NCBI RefSeq assembly: GCF_000421465.1 | Contig: NZ_ATXB01000001.1 | Location: 2,325,001-2,389,000 of the forward strand | Source: Methylohalobius crimeensis 10Ki | GTDB taxonomy: Bacteria > Pseudomonadota > Gammaproteobacteria > Methylococcales > Methylothermaceae | Direction: 5' to 3' | Length of the DNA: 64,000 nucleotides | Part shown: in pieces, positions 9,582 through 18,203 of the stretch | Layout: each line of letters starts with the position of its first letter | How positions within the stretch are numbered: position 1 is the stretch's first letter | Notes under the pieces: generated by a model | The model's database searches: none | Seen by the model: only the letters and a program-made list of their open reading frames with translations | What the model was told of the DNA's origin: nothing | Position numbers and translations under genes: made by a program

Positions 9582-11912
9582 ATGTTTAGACTGCTCAAAG
9601 GATTGGCCTGGCTTGCGGCAATCGCCGCCCTAGCAGGGCTGGGATTGCTGGCCGCCGTTTATTATCAATTTTCTTCGGAACTCCCCGACCCCGGCGGCCT
9701 CCGGCACGTCGAATATCAAACGCCATTGGAAATCTACAGCGCCGACGGGGAATTGCTTGCCCGGTTCGGCAGCAAAAAGCGCTTTCCGGTGGCGATCGAA
9801 GAGATACCGGAAAGCGTCGTACACGCTTTTCTGGCCACGGAAGACGCCCGCTTCTACGAGCACCCCGGGATCGACATTCAAGGACTTCTCCGGGCGGCCT
9901 GGGAGCTGGTGCGTACGGGAAAAAAAGGCCAAGGGGGCAGCACCATCACCATGCAGGTGGCGCGCAATTTCTTTCTCAGCCCGGAGAAAACCTATACCCG
10001 CAAACTCAAGGAAATCTTGCTGGCGCTGGAGATCGAGCAAACCTTGAGCAAGGATGAAATCCTGGAGCTGTATCTCAATAAGATCTATCTCGGTCATCAC
10101 GCCTACGGCGTCGCCGCCGCCGCGGAAATCTACTACGGCAAATCTTTAGAGGAATTGGATCTCGCCCAAATCGCCATGATCGCCGGCCTGCCCAAGGCGC
10201 CTTCTCGCTTGAACCCGATCACCAACCCCCAGGAGGGGAAAGCCCGCCGCAATTACGTCCTCAAACGCATGCGGGACCAGGATTTCATCAGCGAAAGCGC
10301 CTATCGGCAGGCGGTCGCCGTCCCCGTCAGCGCCGCGCTCGACCCCTTCGAGCAAAAGGCGCCTTATGTGACCGAACAGATCCGCGCCGAGCTATACGAG
10401 CGTTACGGTGAAGCCCTTTATACGCAAGGATATCGCGTTACAACGACGATCGACAGTCGTCTGCAGCAGGCCGCCGAACGGGCGGTTCAATTCGCCCTTC
10501 ACGCTTATGACGAACGCCACGGTTACCGGGGTGTCGAAGGACAAGTGGCGGCCGGCGCCTCGGAGGCCGAGATAAGCCGAGCGCTGGCCCGGGTTGAGTC
10601 CGCCGGCGCGACCCTGCCCGGCCTGGTGGTGGCCGTCAACCAAAAAGCCAAGCAAGCGCAAATTCGATTGCCCTCCGGGCAAACCGTTACCCTGGAGTGG
10701 TCCGGAATCCGTTGGGCTCGCCCGGCGTTGTCCGGTAACCGCCTGGGCGCTTTTCCGAAAACCGTGGAGGATGTGTTTGAACCGGGCGATTTAATCCGCC
10801 TTCGCCGGGATACGAAAGACCGCTGGCGCTTGGCCCAAATCCCTCAGATCCAAGGCGCGCTAATATCGGTGGACAGCCGAACCGGCGCCATTCGGGCAAT
10901 GGTGGGGGGATACGATTTCGATCTCAGTGAATTCAACCGCGCCGTCCAATCCCAACGCCAGCCCGGATCGGGCTTCAAACCCGTGCTCTATACGGCGGCC
11001 TTGGAAACGGGATTTACGCCGGCCAGCCTGATCAACGACGCGCCGATCGTGGTCCACACCGCGGAAGGGGCTTGGCGGCCGGAGAACTATAGCGGTAAAT
11101 TTTATGGCCCTACCCGCCTGCGGGTGGCCTTGCGCAAATCCCGCAATCTGGTCTCCATTCGTCTGCTGCGGGAAATCGGCCTGGATAAGGTGATTGCCAC
11201 CGCCTTGAGGTTCGGCTTCCAGCCGTCACAGCTGCCCCGAACCCCGACCCTGGCACTGGGCAGCGGAACCGCCTCTCCCCTCGACATGAGCCGGGTGTTT
11301 TCCGTGTTCGCCAACGGCGGCTATCGCATCGAACCCCACTTGATCGAACAAGTGGCGCTCGGCGACGATCAAATCGTATCCCGCCTCCAGCCCCTCCGAG
11401 CTTGCGAAAGCTGCGAGCATCCCGCCCCGCGGATCCTATCCCCGGGCACCCATTACCTCATGCACACCATGCTTCAGGACGTGGTACGCCGGGGAACCGC
11501 GGTCCGGGCAAAGCAATTGGGGCGGCAGGATCTGGCCGGCAAGACCGGCACGACCGACGATCAACGCGACGCCTGGTTCAACGGATACGCCTCCCCCTTG
11601 GTCGCCATCAGTTGGGTGGGATTCGATTCCGGAAAGCCCTTGGGTTACGGCGAAACCGGTTCCCGGGCCGCACTCCCCATGTGGATCGAGTACATGAAAG
11701 CCGCTCTAGAGAATCAGCCGGAACATCCGTTTCCGGTACCGGACAAGGTGGTTACCGCCTGGATCGATCCTTATACCGGGAAACGCACCGAATCGCACGC
11801 CGACGCCATCGAGGAATATTTCCTGGAAGAGCAACTGCCCGAGTATCAGCCGACCATGACCCAACCCGACTCGAACAACTCGCCCGAATCGATACTCAAC
11901 ACGCTGTTTTGA
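9582..11912 (+). CDS. mrcA: Penicillin-binding protein 1A (class A PBP)
   Basis: Bifunctional peptidoglycan glycosyltransferase/transpeptidase anchored in the inner membrane. An N-terminal transmembrane helix covers about residues 8-28. The glycosyltransferase has EDARFYEHPG at 87-96 and GGSTITMQ at 118-125. The transpeptidase has the SxxK serine at 463 (SGFK), SRN in KSRNLVSIRL, and KTGTT from K654. An OB-like insert lies between the domains. At 776 residues it is a little shorter than many PBP1a proteins. It diverges from pilM. I see no strong Shine-Dalgarno sequence at the ATG. Confidence 0.96.
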   Translation: MFRLLKGLAWLAAIAALAGLGLLAAVYYQFSSELPDPGGLRHVEYQTPLEIYSADGELLARFGSKKRFPVAIEEIPESVVHAFLATEDARFYEHPGIDIQGLLRAAWELVRTGKKGQGGSTITMQVARNFFLSPEKTYTRKLKEILLALEIEQTLSKDEILELYLNKIYLGHHAYGVAAAAEIYYGKSLEELDLAQIAMIAGLPKAPSRLNPITNPQEGKARRNYVLKRMRDQDFISESAYRQAVAVPVSAALDPFEQKAPYVTEQIRAELYERYGEALYTQGYRVTTTIDSRLQQAAERAVQFALHAYDERHGYRGVEGQVAAGASEAEISRALARVESAGATLPGLVVAVNQKAKQAQIRLPSGQTVTLEWSGIRWARPALSGNRLGAFPKTVEDVFEPGDLIRLRRDTKDRWRLAQIPQIQGALISVDSRTGAIRAMVGGYDFDLSEFNRAVQSQRQPGSGFKPVLYTAALETGFTPASLINDAPIVVHTAEGAWRPENYSGKFYGPTRLRVALRKSRNLVSIRLLREIGLDKVIATALRFGFQPSQLPRTPTLALGSGTASPLDMSRVFSVFANGGYRIEPHLIEQVALGDDQIVSRLQPLRACESCEHPAPRILSPGTHYLMHTMLQDVVRRGTAVRAKQLGRQDLAGKTGTTDDQRDAWFNGYASPLVAISWVGFDSGKPLGYGETGSRAALPMWIEYMKAALENQPEHPFPVPDKVVTAWIDPYTGKRTESHADAIEEYFLEEQLPEYQPTMTQPDSNNSPESILNTLF

Positions 11913-11918
11913 ATCGCT

Positions 11919-12521
11919 ATGGAACCTTCCCACCGCAATCGCATTCGCATCGCCCAACTCAGCGCCCAAATCATCCTCGAGGAAGGGGTGAACGATTACG
12001 CCATTGCCAAGCGCAAGGCCGCCCAACGGCTCGGTTTGAATTGGGGCCACAACCTGCCGGACAATCAAACCATCGAAGAAGCCGTGCGGGAATATCACCG
12101 CATTTTCCGCTTTCAACACCAATCGGATTTCATCCGTCGATTGCGGGAAATCGCCCTGGAAGCGATGGCGTTTTTGGAAGATTTTTCCCCTCGCTTGGTG
12201 GGATCCGTACTGGAGGGGACGGCGGGCGATTACAGTCCGATCACCTTACATCTGTTTCCCGATGCCCCGGAAGCGGTCATCTGGAAACTGATAGAGGCTG
12301 AGATACCCTACCAGGAAGTCAATCACCTCGCCGCTGCCGAACCCGGCGCCCATGGCGAGGGGCCGACGGTTCCCGGCCTGACTTTCGAGTGGCAGGGGCG
12401 GGTAATCGAGACCCGGCTTTACCCGCCCAAAGCATTGCGGCAAGCGCCCAAGCACGGCGCCCGCCGAGCTTCGATCAAAACCTTGCGGCGCCTGCTCGCC
12501 GAAAGCGACCTGCAAGCTTAG
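11919..12521 (+). CDS. Conserved protein with a nucleotidyltransferase-like motif, catalytically degenerate
   Basis: A 200-residue protein starting 6 bp after mrcA, so probably co-transcribed. The N-terminal helical part resembles UvrD-C2/DUF-type small helical proteins only loosely. The middle segment [19 protein letters not shown] has the shape of the Pol-beta superfamily GS-x(9-13)-D-h-D motif, but the expected acidic pair is replaced (SPITLH instead of SDIDLH). The C terminus is basic ([12 protein letters not shown]). The fold assignment is an inference from this one motif. If it is right, the protein is unlikely to transfer nucleotides by the usual mechanism. It converges tail-to-tail with gltA, the two stop codons overlapping. 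Confidence 0.7.
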   Translation: MEPSHRNRIRIAQLSAQIILEEGVNDYAIAKRKAAQRLGLNWGHNLPDNQTIEEAVREYHRIFRFQHQSDFIRRLREIALEAMAFLEDFSPRLVGSVLEGTAGDYSPITLHLFPDAPEAVIWKLIEAEIPYQEVNHLAAAEPGAHGEGPTVPGLTFEWQGRVIETRLYPPKALRQAPKHGARRASIKTLRRLLAESDLQA

Positions 12522-13828
12522 CGCCGATCTTGCGACACATAGTCGCGGCGCGGCGCACCCACATAGAGCTGCCGCGGCCGTCCGATCTTTTGCTTGGGAT
12601 CGGACTTCAATTCCAGCCAATGGGCCACCCAGCCGGCGGTGCGGGCCAGGGCGAACATGACCGTGAACATATTGACGGGAATATTCAGCGCCTTGTAGAT
12701 GATCCCGGAATAGAAATCCACGTTGGGGTAGAGGCGTTTCTCGATGAAATAATCGTCGTTCAAGGCCATTTCTTCCAACGCCATCGCCAGATCGAACAAG
12801 GGATCGGACTGGGAAAAGCGTTCCAATACCGCATGGCAAGCCTTGCGGATAATCATCGCACGGGGATCGTAGTTCTTGTAGATCCGATGGCCGAACCCCA
12901 TCAATCGGAAAGGATCGTTCTTGTCCTTTGCCCGGCGGATATACTCGGGAATTCGATCGGGATGGCCAATCTCGTTGAGCATTCCCAGTACCGCCTCGTT
13001 GGCACCGCCGTGGGCCGGCCCCCACAGGGCGGCGATGCCGGCGGAAATGCAGGCATAGGGATTGGCGCCGGTACTGCTGGCCAAACGCACCGTCGAGGTG
13101 CTGGCGTTTTGCTCGTGATCGGCGTGCAGAATGAACAACAAGCTCAATGCCTCCGACGCCAACGGATCCAGATACCATTGGGTATCTCCGCTGTACTGGA
13201 GGGAGGGCAACGAGAACATCATATTGAGAAAGTTCTCGCAGTATCCCAAATCGCCGCGCGGATACACGAATGGCAATCCCACCGAATGGCGATAGCAAGC
13301 CGTCGCAATCGTGGGCATCTTCGCCAGCAATCGGATCGCAGAGATGCGGCGGTGTTCGGGATCGGTCATGTCCAGTTCGCTGTGATAAAAAGCGGACAAG
13401 GACCCCACCACACCGACCATCATCGCCATCGGGTGGGCATCGTATTGGAAACCGTCGAAGAATTTGCGCAGGGTCTCGTGAATCATCGCTTCACGCTTGA
13501 TTTCGGCGGCGAAAGCCGAAAGCTCGGCCGGCTTGGGCAATTCGCCGAAAATCAGCAAGTGCGCGACTTCCAGAAAAGTACTCTGTTGTGCGAGTTGTTC
13601 GATGGGATAACCCCGATAGAGCAATATCCCCTGTTCCCCGTCGATATAGGTAATCGCACTTTGACAACTGGCCGTGGAGACAAAGCCGGGATCGTAGGAA
13701 AAATAACCCAACTCCTTGGTCAATTTCTGAATGTCGATTACCGGCGTTCCCAAGCTCCCCTCCAGCACCGGAAGCTCGGTGCTGGTCTCGGACGCAGGAT
13801 CGGTAACCGTAACCCGCTTGGTAGCCAT
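12518..13828 (-). CDS. gltA: Citrate synthase (type II)
   Basis: Condenses acetyl-CoA and oxaloacetate to citrate. The 436-residue length and the N-terminal beta domain ([17 protein letters not shown]) are those of the hexameric, NADH-sensitive Gram-negative type. The catalytic His is in [12 protein letters not shown], the second His in [15 protein letters not shown], and the Asp in PNVDFYSG. The ATG at 13828 shares one base with the rpmE stop (TGATG), so the genes are coupled. An in-frame TTG lies one codon upstream but is less likely. Confidence 0.97.
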   Translation of the reverse strand: MATKRVTVTDPASETSTELPVLEGSLGTPVIDIQKLTKELGYFSYDPGFVSTASCQSAITYIDGEQGILLYRGYPIEQLAQQSTFLEVAHLLIFGELPKPAELSAFAAEIKREAMIHETLRKFFDGFQYDAHPMAMMVGVVGSLSAFYHSELDMTDPEHRRISAIRLLAKMPTIATACYRHSVGLPFVYPRGDLGYCENFLNMMFSLPSLQYSGDTQWYLDPLASEALSLLFILHADHEQNASTSTVRLASSTGANPYACISAGIAALWGPAHGGANEAVLGMLNEIGHPDRIPEYIRRAKDKNDPFRLMGFGHRIYKNYDPRAMIIRKACHAVLERFSQSDPLFDLAMALEEMALNDDYFIEKRLYPNVDFYSGIIYKALNIPVNMFTVMFALARTAGWVAHWLELKSDPKQKIGRPRQLYVGAPRRDYVSQDRR

Positions 13829-14037
13829 CAAGCCCGCTTGCTGCCGTACTTACGCCGGAATTTATCGACTCGGCCCGCGGTGTCCACGATCTTCTGCTTG
13901 CCCGTATAAAAGGGATGGCAAGCCGAGCAGACTTCCAAGTGAATGTCGTGATCAAGGGTGGAACGGGTTTCGATCTTATTCCCGCAGCTACATGTAATGG
14001 TGACGGGTTTGTACTCAGGATGAATGCCGGGTTTCAT
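13828..14037 (-). CDS. rpmE: 50S ribosomal protein L31 (zinc-binding form)
   Basis: The 69-residue protein starts [20 protein letters not shown], a standard L31. The zinc-ligand cysteines 16, 18, 37 and 40 are all present, so this is the C+ form. A GAGGTAT ribosome-binding site lies just upstream. Its stop overlaps the gltA start, an unusual coupling of a ribosomal protein gene to citrate synthase. Confidence 0.97.
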   Translation of the reverse strand: MKPGIHPEYKPVTITCSCGNKIETRSTLDHDIHLEVCSACHPFYTGKQKIVDTAGRVDKFRRKYGSKRA

Positions 14038-14076
14038 AGCTATACCTCAAAAAGGTCTTACGCACACAAACGGGAT

Positions 14077-14105
14077 ATCATAGAAAACCCCTACCCTTTT
14101 TACAA
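14077..14105 (-). promoter_or_regulatory. Sigma-70-type promoter for rpmE-gltA
   Basis: On the minus strand a TTGTAA -35 box (14100-14105) and a TATGAT -10 box (14077-14082) are separated by exactly 17 bp. Transcription would start about 30 bp before the rpmE ATG. This is inferred from consensus match only. Confidence 0.55.
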
Positions 14106-14168
14106 GGGCATGATCGATCGAGCGCACTCCGGACCGGCCGATCGGGTGCGAAACAAGTGTGGGGATTA

Positions 14169-14208
14169 TGACTGCGGCATATGCCGCAGTCAATCGGGCA
14201 CATGACAC
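14169..14208. promoter_or_regulatory. Composite palindromic element, copy 1
   Basis: A perfect 24-bp palindrome (14169-14192, core TGCGGCATATGCCGCA) followed by GGGCACATGACAC. On the minus strand it reads TGTCATGTGCCC, a 7-bp spacer, then TGCGGCATATGCC. This is the layout of the elements at 26865-26902 and 46666-46703. It lies about 165 bp before a PepSY iron-related gene. Function as an operator is inferred from recurrence beside iron genes. Confidence 0.5.
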
Positions 14209-14356
14209 AACACCCGAGTAATCACGAGCCTACCAATTCAATGCAATAACAGGATTTGAAAGAAAACATACTCTTGGCATGAAGCTTGTTGGTAACAATT
14301 TAAAAAAATAAATCAGTATAGGCTATTACCGCCTACCCGAAACATCAGCGATATTC

Positions 14357-15616
14357 ATGAGCGCCAAACTTGACGTCAAATGCCCCCGACCGACGGACCG
14401 CCGCGCCAGCGCAACCGTTCGGCTCGTTTCCCGCCGAGTGAAAGCACGTCAGCGGTGGGTCGCCCTGCATCGTTGGATCGCGCTTTCCCTGGGTTTTCTA
14501 TTCGTACTCCTGGGCCTGACCGGTTCAGTCAATGTCTTTCATTGGGAGCTGGAAGAATGGGGATTGCCGGCGCCGGAAACGCGCCCAAGCAACGAGGAGA
14601 ACCTCCCGTTGAACGCCGCCGCGACCAATCTAAACCGGGAATATCCCCAGTTGCGCGACCAAGGACATTGGCTTTTGTTCATGCCCGGCTACGAACGCGA
14701 TTATATTTGGGCAATCCACCTCAAGCCGCTGAAGTCCGGCGATGAAGTGTTCGCTCCCCTCCGGGTTCAGCTCAATCCCAGCACCGGCGACATCGTCGCG
14801 GAACATGTCTGGGGGCAAACTCCGTGGACCCTGATTTATTCGCTTCACGCCAGCCTGCTTAGCGGGGAAATCTGGGGGCGGCAAATCGGCATCATCGGCT
14901 TCAAAACCGTCTGTTTTTTGGGATTGTTCCTGTTGATATCGGCGGCGACCGGCATTTATTTGTGGTGGCCCCGCACCGGAAAATTCTTGAAGGCCTTGAG
15001 CTTCAAGCGCGGCGCCAGCGCGATCCGCTTTCATTTCGACCTGCACCGGGTAGTCGGCTTTTTCGGCTCCGGTATTCTCATCATCCTGGCCTTCACCGGC
15101 TTCTCCTTCGGCTGGCACGATTATCTCAAGCCGACGGTCGCACTCGTTTCGCCGGTCCAGGCGATGCACTTCCATGATCCGGAAGGACTGAAGTCCATAC
15201 CGAGACCCGGCGCCGAACCGATTTCCATCGAACACGCCGTCGCCGTCGCCGATCGAATCTTTCCCGACGCCGAACTACGCTGGATCGCAACCCCGGACGG
15301 CCCCGAGGGGGTTTACGCGGTCGAAAAGCGCCAGCCCGGCGAAGCCAATCGCCGCCGTCCCCGCAGCAAGATATGGCTCGACCAATACAGCGGCGAAGTG
15401 CTGGCGATCGAAGATCCTCAACAATTCACCGCCGGAGAAACTTTTTTCAATCTCATGTGGCCGCTCCACAACGGCGAATTTCTCGGCTTACCCAGTCGGA
15501 TTCTTTGGTGCGCCGCCGGATTCGTGCCGCTGGTGCTCTATGTCACCGGGATTACTTTATGGCTCAGGAAACGCCGGGCACGCCGATACAAACGACAACC
15601 CTACCCCATCAGTTAG
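14357..15616 (+). CDS. PepSY-associated TM-helix protein (iron-uptake reductase-like)
   Basis: An integral membrane protein of 419 residues with four predicted transmembrane helices: about 35-58 (LHRWIALSLGFLFVLLGLTG), 178-200, 228-250 and 385-405. PepSY-type periplasmic loops lie between them. Such proteins often accompany TonB-dependent siderophore receptors and are thought to help reduce or release iron at the inner membrane. Here it precedes the convergent FhuF-like reductase gene. It has a basic cytoplasmic N terminus of about 30 residues. Family role is established only by association, and the substrate is unknown. Confidence 0.82.
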   Translation: MSAKLDVKCPRPTDRRASATVRLVSRRVKARQRWVALHRWIALSLGFLFVLLGLTGSVNVFHWELEEWGLPAPETRPSNEENLPLNAAATNLNREYPQLRDQGHWLLFMPGYERDYIWAIHLKPLKSGDEVFAPLRVQLNPSTGDIVAEHVWGQTPWTLIYSLHASLLSGEIWGRQIGIIGFKTVCFLGLFLLISAATGIYLWWPRTGKFLKALSFKRGASAIRFHFDLHRVVGFFGSGILIILAFTGFSFGWHDYLKPTVALVSPVQAMHFHDPEGLKSIPRPGAEPISIEHAVAVADRIFPDAELRWIATPDGPEGVYAVEKRQPGEANRRRPRSKIWLDQYSGEVLAIEDPQQFTAGETFFNLMWPLHNGEFLGLPSRILWCAAGFVPLVLYVTGITLWLRKRRARRYKRQPYPIS

Positions 15617-15642
15617 GCGGATCAGTGCAGTAAGAAATAATA
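15608..15642 (+). repeat. PepSY gene 3'-end sequence, duplicated at 27097-27130
   Basis: The last codons of the PepSY gene (PIS-stop) and the following 20 bp share the pattern AGTTAGRCRGATCAGTGCRG plus TA with 27100-27121. At both places the sequence before it can be read as N/Y-P-I-S-stop. This suggests that 27.1 kb carries a relic of the end of a related gene. Confidence 0.5.
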
Positions 15643-16458
15643 TCATTCGATTCCAGCATCACACTCCGATTCCAACCGTTGCCTTCGAACGGGCATTTTT
15701 TGCCTTGGACAGGTGGCGCACAACTCGCCCTCTTCCCGCAGAAAATGCATGCAACAGGCTTTTCGGTTCAAGGCCAAGCATTCCCGACCGTCTGGCGATC
15801 GGATTCTCATCAAAGCGCTTGCATTTTCAAGATTCATGGCCGACAGCCATTGCGAACCCAGTCGCTGGATTTCAGCATGGGATAGCCCCGGCTTGACTCG
15901 TTGTAGCTGAATAAGCGCCGAGAGCACACAGTCGGCGGTCAGTCGCAGCGCATTGAGTCGGCGTAGCCGGGCAACACCGTTCAACTTGTGGAGCAATTCA
16001 TCGGCGATCCGGCGCAAATCTCTTCCAGCACGCCTAATGAGTGAATTCACCTCACCCGCATAAAAACGGGTATCGGTAATCGCATAGCCTGTCACTACCC
16101 CTTTTTCAATCTTCTGGCTCAAGGAAATCAACGAAGGTGCTATTCCTCTTCCATGGACGCCGATAACGGCGAGAAACACCGGCTGCCAGACGAGCTGCGT
16201 CCAAATCCGGGTCGACCAATAAGGGCGTCCCGCTGCGGGAAAGCTTTGGCGCCAGTGGTCATAGAGCGCTTGCAATTCCTGCCGGTTGTCCCTGCCGATC
16301 AGGATGTCATTTTCTTCGGCCGCTCCGATCCGCCCTGGCAGGTGAGGATATAAATCGCCTGCCAGCACGAGCAACTGGCTCAAGGCGTGATGCTGTTCGA
16401 GGGTTAAAGTAGACAATCTTGGCATCTTGATAAATGTCGCCCATTTGCGTCTTGACAT
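15643..16458 (-). CDS. Siderophore ferric iron reductase (FhuF-like, 2Fe-2S C terminus)
   Basis: A 271-residue cytoplasmic protein. Its C terminus contains a CC-x10-C-x2-C arrangement (CCMHFLREEGELCATCPR), the [2Fe-2S] site typical of FhuF and of the AHA_1954-type siderophore ferric reductases. The middle WQPVFLAVIGVHG is also a family feature. Its expected role is to reduce Fe(III) bound to an imported hydroxamate siderophore and release it in the cytoplasm. It diverges from the dfo operon and shares its Fur-box region. The start at 16458 lies over a possible -35 box of that operon. An in-frame ATG at 16425 is an alternative, and neither has a good ribosome-binding site. Confidence 0.85.
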   Translation of the reverse strand: MSRRKWATFIKMPRLSTLTLEQHHALSQLLVLAGDLYPHLPGRIGAAEENDILIGRDNRQELQALYDHWRQSFPAAGRPYWSTRIWTQLVWQPVFLAVIGVHGRGIAPSLISLSQKIEKGVVTGYAITDTRFYAGEVNSLIRRAGRDLRRIADELLHKLNGVARLRRLNALRLTADCVLSALIQLQRVKPGLSHAEIQRLGSQWLSAMNLENASALMRIRSPDGRECLALNRKACCMHFLREEGELCATCPRQKMPVRRQRLESECDAGIE

Positions 16459-16487
16459 GAATATAACACTTAATGATAATGATTCGT
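16452..16487 (+). promoter_or_regulatory. dfo operon promoter with overlapping Fur box
   Basis: TTGACA (16452-16457), a 17-bp spacer and GATAAT (16475-16480) form a near-consensus sigma-70 promoter. A Fur-box-like 19-mer at 16469-16487 matches the GATAATGATAATCATTATC consensus at 13 positions and covers the -10 box, so iron-loaded Fur would block transcription. It also lies just upstream of the divergent FhuF-like gene. Confidence 0.7.
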
Positions 16488-16586
16488 ACTTACATTGTTA
16501 AAACTGAACAGGAGTTAGGGCTAAATGTGTTCAAAGCAGAAACACAACTCGATTGATCACGAAGAACAGGAAAGACATGGCAAGCC

Positions 16587-18203
16587 ATGACAAATGACGC
16601 ATCGGTTTTAAAGACGATTGAGAGCGATTCCGAGGTGGGCCAAAGCGGCAAATCGGCCCGTGATTTTCTATTCAATGCACAAAACTTGAAGCGCTATAAA
16701 GAGGCAATATTACAGGGGCTGGAACTGGTGCATCGGAACATCGCCAATTCACGTAAACCTTTTACCGGAACTCACCCTCACGAACTGGCGGAGCGGTTTC
16801 GAGACATCGACTTGGATCAATCTTTCTCTCGAGATTCGGAAGTTCTGGCGGAAGTGCAGGCACTCTATCTAGATGACGCGGTCTATTTTCATCATCCTTC
16901 CTATGCGGCCCACCTCAATTGTCCGGTTGTGGTGCCTGCGCTTTTGGGTGAGTTGATTGCCAGTTCGATCAATACTGCCGTGGAAACGTGGGATCAAAGC
17001 GCTGGCGCAACCTTCATCGAGCAGAAGCTGATCGATTGGACTGCAGGGAAAATCGGCCTACAGAAGCAAGCCGACGGCGTATTCACCAGCGGCGGCACAC
17101 AGTCCAATTTGATGGCATTGTTATTGGCGCGGGATTGGTTTTGCGCGAAACGCGGGCATGACATCAAAACCCGGGGGCTGCCGGCGGATTTCGCTAAGCT
17201 GCGCATTTTCGCCTCCGAGATCGGCCACTTCAGCCTTAAAAAGGCCGCGGCGACGCTCGGCTTGGGCTACGAGGCGGTTATTCCGGTGCCCTGCGATCGC
17301 TATTTTCGGATGGATCCGCACGCCCTGCGCCGCGAAATAAAGCGCTGTCAAGATCGAGGCTTGCTGCCGATGGCTGTGGTATCGACCGCCGGCACCACCG
17401 ACTTCGGCAGCATCGATCCGCTGCCTGAGATTGCAACCCTCGGCCATGCCCGGGGCATGTGGGTACATACCGATGCGGCCTATGGCTGCGGTCTGCTGGT
17501 TTCCCCCAAGCACCGCCACTTACTACGCGGAATCGAGCTATCGGACTCGGTGACGGTTGATTACCACAAATCGTTTTTCCAGCCGGTCAGTTGCAGCGCC
17601 CTGCTGGTAAGCGATAAACGGCATCTGTCGGCAGTGACCTATCACGCCGATTATTTGAATCCACGTAACCAGCTCCCAGAAGGCACACCCGATTTAGTCA
17701 ACAAAAGCATGCAAACGACCCGGCGCTTCGATGCTCTCAAGCTTTGGCTCACGCTTCGCACCGTAGGCGCCCGCAACATCGGCGAGGCCTTCGATCGAGT
17801 CATGCACCTGACCCGGCAAACCTACCTGCTGTTTTTGTCCGATCCATCGATCGAAGTGATTCATCAGCCCCAGCTGAGCACCCTGGTATTTCGCTTTCAC
17901 CCGTCCCGTCAACATTCAGAAGCGGTCCTCGACGAGGTCAATGCTTCTATTCGAAAAGCACTTTATCGGTCGGGCGAGGCGCTGGTGGCGGGCACCAAAG
18001 TTCGCGGGCACCATTATCTGAAATGCACCTTGCTCAATCCCGCCGCCACGATCCAAGACATTCAAGGCGTGCTGAAACGGATCAAGCAGCATGGGCAAGA
18101 AGCGTTGGCAAAACAGAAAACGGATCACTCAGTACCGGTTTCTCTACCGGACAGCTACTCCTTGAGAAGGGGGATGGAAAATGCACGACTACACGACTTA
18201 TGA
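16587..18203 (+). CDS. dfoJ: PLP-dependent decarboxylase of the hydroxamate siderophore pathway (DfoJ/DesA-like)
   Basis: A group II PLP decarboxylase of 538 residues. The PLP lysine is K328 in TVDYHKSFFQPVSCSALLV. The cofactor site also has FTSGGTQSNLMALLLARD and WVHTDAAYGCGLL. In desferrioxamine-type pathways this enzyme makes cadaverine from lysine. Related enzymes act on ornithine or diaminobutyrate, so the product diamine cannot be fixed here. The gene begins the operon about 100 bp after the Fur-regulated promoter and overlaps the next gene by 23 bp. The ATG at 16587 is preferred, because the nearby ATG at 16577 runs into a stop. Confidence 0.88.
   Translation: MTNDASVLKTIESDSEVGQSGKSARDFLFNAQNLKRYKEAILQGLELVHRNIANSRKPFTGTHPHELAERFRDIDLDQSFSRDSEVLAEVQALYLDDAVYFHHPSYAAHLNCPVVVPALLGELIASSINTAVETWDQSAGATFIEQKLIDWTAGKIGLQKQADGVFTSGGTQSNLMALLLARDWFCAKRGHDIKTRGLPADFAKLRIFASEIGHFSLKKAAATLGLGYEAVIPVPCDRYFRMDPHALRREIKRCQDRGLLPMAVVSTAGTTDFGSIDPLPEIATLGHARGMWVHTDAAYGCGLLVSPKHRHLLRGIELSDSVTVDYHKSFFQPVSCSALLVSDKRHLSAVTYHADYLNPRNQLPEGTPDLVNKSMQTTRRFDALKLWLTLRTVGARNIGEAFDRVMHLTRQTYLLFLSDPSIEVIHQPQLSTLVFRFHPSRQHSEAVLDEVNASIRKALYRSGEALVAGTKVRGHHYLKCTLLNPAATIQDIQGVLKRIKQHGQEALAKQKTDHSVPVSLPDSYSLRRGMENARLHDL

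Larger units (their letters stand above)
14038..14356. other. Divergent intergenic region between rpmE and the PepSY gene
   Basis: A 319-bp stretch without a credible gene. The left part holds the rpmE promoter. Near 14169-14208 is the composite palindromic element described separately. The remaining AT-rich 150 bp up to the PepSY start contains no clear Fur box, and I could not assign a promoter there. Confidence 0.6.
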
